A DNA stretch of 64,000 nucleotides, taken from contig JANOAI010000229.1 in the NCBI GenBank assembly GCA_031411055.1, forward strand, positions 1 through 64,000, written 5' to 3'. The notes under the pieces are model-generated. The model worked only from the letters and a program-made list of their open reading frames with translations. It ran no database searches and had not been told where the DNA came from. Positions 60,053-64,000 of the stretch are shown piece after piece. This stretch comes from JAIYDQ01 sp031411055. GTDB lineage: Bacteria > Planctomycetota > Planctomycetia > Pirellulales > Pirellulaceae. The position numbers and the translations under genes were made by a program. Numbering within the stretch: the first letter of the stretch is position 1; each line of letters begins with the position of its first letter.

Positions 60053-61672
60053 ATGCTTCGACGCAATTCAAGCGATGATTCCAAAATGTCACGCTCGCGC
60101 CGCCAGTTACTCCAATACGGAACCTGCGGTGCGATGGGTTCGACAACCTTTTTGTCGACCATGCTCAATCTCCGCCTGACAAGCTCAGCCTTGGCAGCAG
60201 CTCCGTTGCCTACCTCGGGTTACAAAGCCCTCGTTTGTATTTTCCTCAACGGTGCAATCGACGGCTATCAAGTTTTGACTCCTTTCGGGGATACGACCGG
60301 TGATACAGCGTACGCGAACTATGCGGCGTCACGATCGAATATGTCGTTGAAGCGAGAAGACCCATCGAATCCTGGGAATCCAGGCAACGGTTGGGACACT
60401 GCAGGTCAGGCTGCCGGCGCGACCTACGGCTATCTTCAACAAATCAACGATGCGAACACCGGAAAGAAGTATGGCCTTCATCCACGGTTTACGCACTTGA
60501 AGAATTTGTACAATGCCGGCAAGGCAACGTTGGTCGCGAATGTAGGCGCTCTAGCAGATCCTATTGCGAACAAGACGGAGTACGGGCAAGCCGCGAAGAA
60601 GAAGCCGATTGGTTTGTTCAGCCACTCTGACCTTCAGCGTCACTGGCAGACCGGTGTCCCTCTTTCGCGAAACCAAGCCAAGGGCTGGGGCGGGAGAATG
60701 TCTGACTTGCTAACGGATCCAAGCGCTCAGAACAACCTCAACGTTTATACGTCGGTTTATTCAGCGGTTTCGACGTTAGGACGCAATATTTGGCAGACGG
60801 GTAATGCAAGCGTTCCATATGCTATTTCCGCTCCGACGTCCGCAACCGCCCTGGGTGGAGCAGTCCTCCTCGACGGTTATGCAAAAGCTGGCACGACGGA
60901 GTACAACGGCCTTCCGACTTACGACAAGGATGCGTCTGACATACAAAATGATTTCGTGAATCATCAGTATGCAGACCTTCTCGAGAAATCGATCAACGTA
61001 GCTCGTACGAACGCTCGTGATGCAGGCGAGAGCTTCAATGTTGCATATACCGCGGCGACGTTGCCAACGCAGTTGCCAAACGGCGGCGGGCCTGTCTTGC
61101 CATTCGATAACAACGGTTTAGGTGCTCAATTGGCGGCTGTCGCTCGCACGATTAAGCAACGTTCCTTGCTTGGTCAAAATCGCCAGATCTTCATGGTTCA
61201 AGTTGGTGGTTGGGATCACCATGCCAACCTTCTGCAGAACCAAAATTCGATGATTCCAGGCATTGACCGCGGTATCAAATCGTTCCACGATTTCTTAGCA
61301 GCAGAAGGGATTCTCAACGATGTCTGTACCTTTACGATCTCGGATTTCGGTCGAACGATTTCTTCGAACGGTATCGGAACGGACCATGCTTGGGGAAGCA
61401 ATATGATCGTGATGGGTGGAGCCATCAATTCCACTGGCGGTCCGCGCATCTGGGGAACCTATCCGGATATCTTGATGGGATCCAACAGTATTCTTGATAC
61501 CTCGACCCGTGGAACTTACATTCCAACGACATCAACCGACGCCTATCATGCCGAGTTCTGTCGCTGGATGGGAATCGCCAACGGAAGTTACCTTGACGCG
61601 GTGTTGCCGAATATTCGGAAGTTCTACGCCTCCAATAGTTCTGGAAACCCGATGGGCTTCTTGAATATTTAG
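60053..61672 (+). CDS. DUF1501 protein with Tat signal
   Basis: A 539-residue protein with a twin-arginine leader (SRRQLLQYG) near residue 16 and a hydrophobic segment, so it is exported folded, often with a bound cofactor or metal. DUF1501 marks seen are FLNGAIDGY near 64, QVGGWDHHANL near 383 and DFGRTISSNG near 427, in the alkaline-phosphatase-like fold. It is the partner of the DUF1800 protein upstream. A strong terminator ends the unit. Confidence 0.9.
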   Translation: MLRRNSSDDSKMSRSRRQLLQYGTCGAMGSTTFLSTMLNLRLTSSALAAAPLPTSGYKALVCIFLNGAIDGYQVLTPFGDTTGDTAYANYAASRSNMSLKREDPSNPGNPGNGWDTAGQAAGATYGYLQQINDANTGKKYGLHPRFTHLKNLYNAGKATLVANVGALADPIANKTEYGQAAKKKPIGLFSHSDLQRHWQTGVPLSRNQAKGWGGRMSDLLTDPSAQNNLNVYTSVYSAVSTLGRNIWQTGNASVPYAISAPTSATALGGAVLLDGYAKAGTTEYNGLPTYDKDASDIQNDFVNHQYADLLEKSINVARTNARDAGESFNVAYTAATLPTQLPNGGGPVLPFDNNGLGAQLAAVARTIKQRSLLGQNRQIFMVQVGGWDHHANLLQNQNSMIPGIDRGIKSFHDFLAAEGILNDVCTFTISDFGRTISSNGIGTDHAWGSNMIVMGGAINSTGGPRIWGTYPDILMGSNSILDTSTRGTYIPTTSTDAYHAEFCRWMGIANGSYLDAVLPNIRKFYASNSSGNPMGFLNI

Positions 61673-61708
61673 CCAGATTCATCCGGAACAAACTTTACGA
61701 CGTAAATC

Positions 61709-61746
61709 AATGCGGCACGCTCAAAACGCGTGCCGCATTTTTCTTT
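61709..61746 (+). terminator. Rho-independent terminator after DUF1501
   Basis: AATGCGGCACGC / GCGTGCCGCATT forms a 12-bp stem with a 7-base loop, followed by TTTCTTT. Confidence 0.85.
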
Positions 61747-61902
61747 GATTGTTGTCAAAAATTGGATCGGCTCGGTTTCTAAACGATTCAATAATCGATA
61801 GTCGACTTTCGCTCCGAGGTTGTGAGTTTTTCAGTGTCGCCCGTCGCTCCGCGTCGGTAGCGTGCGTAACGAGACAATATGGCTATATACGTTCCTGACT
61901 TC

Positions 61903-62056
61903 ACCCTCCCTTTTGGGAGGGTCGAGGAGGAGGAACGACGACGAGGGGAGGGAATATGGTGACGAAACATTCGAAATCTCACCCTCCCCGCTGGCTCGTA
62001 CCTCGCCATCGACCCTTCCGCTCTTCGCGGGAGGGTGAAAGTAGATGGCATTGGGC
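61903..62056. repeat. cluster of CCCTCCC hairpins and one arm of the GCCCAATGCC element
   Basis: ACCCTCCC-TTTT-GGGAGGGT (61903-61922) is an exact hairpin like that at 32644-32665. A second, looser ACCCTCCCC...GGGAGGGT pair spans 61981-62036. It is followed directly by AAAGTAGATGGCATTGGGC (62038-62056), one arm of the 20698-20826 element. The area is a mosaic of repeat fragments in the 61747-62075 interval. Confidence 0.6.
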
Positions 62057-62075
62057 GAAAGCCATCGGAGCGCCA

Positions 62076-62915
62076 TCAAGCCTCGATTTTTTCGGCGACG
62101 AACACGCCATACTCCATCGCCCCGGAGTTGTATGCGTTGAGAATCGCGTCGAAGTGATCGAGGAAAAGTAGATGGTTTTTTCCTAACAACTTGGCAAGCT
62201 GACGAGCCCCGGTGCGTTCGACTCGCCGCTTGCAAATCTCCCAAGTTTGTTTGACTCGGTCGGTCCAGATTTCACTAACGGTTACCTCCAACCCTGCCCC
62301 CTGAAACCATTCGATGTAGTCGTGTTGACTTCCGAGCGACGGACAGAACATCCCTTTGCAAACGCTTTGGGCCAATGCTTGTTTCTCCAGGCTAAGTGGT
62401 TCGTTACCAGCTAACCAGGCGCACAATGCAAATTTACCCCCCGGTTTTAGCCAGGTCGCAGACTTTCGAAAAAAAGCCGGCTTATCAAAAAGGTGCTCGG
62501 TACATTCAATACTCCAAACAATGTCGGATTGCGCGAGCGGGAATTCGACCTCCTCCGCGTCGGCGCAAAGAAATTGGGGGACGGGTTGGACGCGGCTCAG
62601 GCGTGTGGCTTTCTCTGCCCACCAGCGTTGGACTGGACTAAGCGTGACTCCGGTCACTTCGCAAGCCAAATTCTTCGCCAGCCACCGACTCGATCCACCC
62701 ATACCACAACCAATATCGTAAATCTTGGAATGGCGTGGAATTTCAGCCCGTCGCGCAAGCTGGGCAATAAGTTTTTCTTGAGCGTTGGCGGAGGACTCAT
62801 GCGCGTCCCAATATCCATGGTGAATGTGGGGACCCCAGAACAAACGATAAAACGGCGTTACTACGTCGTAATGATTTCGAATGACCGATTTTTCGATGTT
62901 GGGACAGCCGATCAT
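62076..62915 (-). CDS. SAM-dependent methyltransferase
   Basis: A 279-residue class I methyltransferase with motif I DIGCGMGGSSRWLA near residue 67, motif II-like TGVTLSPVQ near 88, and WSIECTEHLFDKP near 132, the last typical of the tocopherol/sterol-type methyltransferases. The N-terminal FYRLFWGPHIHHGYWD supports that group. The substrate is probably a membrane-associated quinone or terpenoid, but this is not proven. It is single on its strand, next to repeat debris. Confidence 0.85.
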   Translation of the reverse strand: MIGCPNIEKSVIRNHYDVVTPFYRLFWGPHIHHGYWDAHESSANAQEKLIAQLARRAEIPRHSKIYDIGCGMGGSSRWLAKNLACEVTGVTLSPVQRWWAEKATRLSRVQPVPQFLCADAEEVEFPLAQSDIVWSIECTEHLFDKPAFFRKSATWLKPGGKFALCAWLAGNEPLSLEKQALAQSVCKGMFCPSLGSQHDYIEWFQGAGLEVTVSEIWTDRVKQTWEICKRRVERTGARQLAKLLGKNHLLFLDHFDAILNAYNSGAMEYGVFVAEKIEA

Positions 62916-63232
62916 AGTGGCAAGCCCTGTAATTCTCTCAGAATGAGCATGGGTTTGTTCTGTATAAAAAAAGTTTTCGAGTTTGAACGGCGTATTTGTG
63001 GAACGATTCTCTGGAATCTAAACACAATCGGCAGTATCACGTTTGCATGTTCCCATCGATGAAGGCTGGCGTCAATTGTGTCGGATATCCCGTCGCAGTC
63101 TACTTGATGCCCGGCACGTCGACTGAGAGGCTATCATGTATCATGCTCAATACCAGGCGCTGAGAACGTGTTTACACATTCAAAGTAGCTGGACAATTTC
63201 ACTAACCTTACTCATCTTGCCAAGTCGGCCCA
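62916..63232. other. divergent promoter interval
   Basis: About 320 bases between the leftward methyltransferase and the rightward MMPL gene. No gene, repeat or clear operator is recognised. Confidence 0.4.
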
Positions 63233-64000
63233 TTGATTCGATTTCAGCGCATTTCCTTTTTTTCTACGCTCTTGATTGCCAGTCTGATTCCATTTGGAAT
63301 ACTAGCGCTGGTTCGGTTGCCCGTTGGCTCCGCGGGCTTGCATGAATGGTTGCCCAAAGGGCGAATTGAACGTCAGCAATACGACGATTTTCTAAAGGCC
63401 TTCGGCAACGATCAGGTGTTGCTTATCTCATGGGATGATTGTTCCGTGCGCGATTTGCGACTTATCGCGCTTCGAGAGCGATTGAATGAACGAACCGGAC
63501 AGGCTGATTCGTTGATCGCGTCGATCGAATCGACGGATCTCGTGCTCGGTCGTCTCATGGAACCGCCGTTACGTCTCAGCCAAAACGAAGCCAACGCGAG
63601 ACTGAGAGGATTCATTATTGGCGACGATGGAACGGCGGCGGTTTTAGTACGCGTGACGGAGCGTGGAATTCGAAATCAAGCGAAAACGATCGAGGAGATT
63701 TTCAAGTCCGCCGACCAGATTGAGAATTTGGGACGAGATCGTTTGCGATTAGCCGGTTCGGTCTTTGAAACTTACTCGGTCGATGCCGCATCCGAAGCGA
63801 GCCTCGTGAACCTTGTTCCGCCGTCAAGCATTCTTGGGCTCTTGGTCGCTTGGTTCTGTTTGCGGCGTTTACGTTTTGCAATCGCCGTCTTGATTCTCGC
63901 TGGTTTAGGGCAGTTGCTCGCAGTGGCTTTGGTTTACTACTCGGGAAAACAGTTCAGCGCAGTCATGATTGTTTTGCCCACCTTGGTATTCATGCTGACG
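63233..64000 (+). CDS. RND/MMPL-type transporter, 5' part (runs off the window)
   Basis: An open frame from TTG 63233 runs to the window edge with no stop, at least 256 residues. It starts with a helix (LIASLIPFGILALVRLPVG), then a soluble periplasmic-type domain with ISWDDCSVRDLR, then several close helices beginning IASLVNLVPPSSILGLL-like and FAIAVLILAGLG. This is the usual beginning of RND-superfamily (MMPL) exporters that move lipids or hydrophobic molecules by proton motive force. The rest is outside the window, so the class is inferred. Confidence 0.6.
   Translation, partial: MIRFQRISFFSTLLIASLIPFGILALVRLPVGSAGLHEWLPKGRIERQQYDDFLKAFGNDQVLLISWDDCSVRDLRLIALRERLNERTGQADSLIASIESTDLVLGRLMEPPLRLSQNEANARLRGFIIGDDGTAAVLVRVTERGIRNQAKTIEEIFKSADQIENLGRDRLRLAGSVFETYSVDAASEASLVNLVPPSSILGLLVAWFCLRRLRFAIAVLILAGLGQLLAVALVYYSGKQFSAVMIVLPTLVFMLT

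Noticed and set aside
62493..63062. 189-codon frame opposite the methyltransferase
   Set aside because: Methyltransferase motif I is on the other strand.

Overview
The window looks like chromosomal DNA of a planctomycete, most likely of the Pirellula/Rhodopirellula group. The family evidence is two DUF1559 prepilin-like proteins with H-x9-DG tails, a PEP-CTERM protein, a DUF1800/DUF1501 pair, a secreted sulfatase, a SHD1-domain secreted protein, a MoxR/DUF58/BatA-type operon, an archaeal/eukaryotic-type ProRS, genes of tetrahydromethanopterin (H4MPT) cofactor synthesis, and a tRNA-Ile/tRNA-Ala pair with no rRNA genes beside it. Base composition is moderate. The species cannot be named from the sequence alone.

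Layout. 1-4.4 kb: a leftward cluster (PEP-CTERM protein, DUF1559 protein, transthyretin-like lipoprotein, DUF4198-kelch protein) faces hemP across a Fur-like operator. 4.9-13.4 kb: bluB, rny, a sulfatase, an orphan ABC ATPase overlapping a ThuA protein, and a U32 (RlhA-like) protein. 13.5-20.1 kb: a large von Willebrand A/STN-like/Gly-Met protein and a thioredoxin-fold protein. 20.2-25.6 kb: two tRNAs, a membrane protein fused to a spermidine-synthase-like domain, a TPR protein, a duplicated-half transporter and a small zinc-ribbon protein. 25.9-32.3 kb: purH, fliW, a short-chain dehydrogenase, a rhomboid protease, uvrB and a ComEA-like gene. 32.7-40.4 kb: a leftward operon moxR, DUF58, BatA-like, VWA/amidotransferase-like, then an isoaspartyl peptidase. 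40.7-50.3 kb: guaB, the SHD1 protein, a GxxExxY protein inside iteron-like repeats, proS, DUF1559, a Ser/Thr kinase and an MFS transporter. 51.0-57.3 kb: a tightly coupled operon MaoC, ade, pabA/trpG, DUF447 and RFAP synthase, followed by a CrtI-like oxidoreductase. 57.7-64 kb: DUF1800, DUF1501, a methyltransferase and the start of an RND/MMPL transporter.

Functional links. The 51-55.6 kb operon contains the glutaminase subunit that supports p-aminobenzoate synthesis, the enzyme that uses p-aminobenzoate in the first committed H4MPT step, and DUF447, which is common in H4MPT-type C1 gene sets. The 0.4-4.8 kb divergon is probably metal or iron responsive. guaB and purH both serve purine synthesis but are far apart.

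The least ordinary content is repetitive DNA. At least six kinds of palindromic or iterated element sit between, or inside, genes. They include two related GTCAGGA-type palindromes with matching multi-hairpin centres (42190-42272, 50594-50666), a perfect palindrome translated inside a BatA-like gene (36475-36532), a palindromic element bounded by 12-bp direct repeats (46183-46327), and three arrays of CACTAAT words at 10-bp spacing around a PD-(D/E)xK nuclease-like gene (44028-44600). The last is the best candidate for an undescribed mobile or self-regulating unit.
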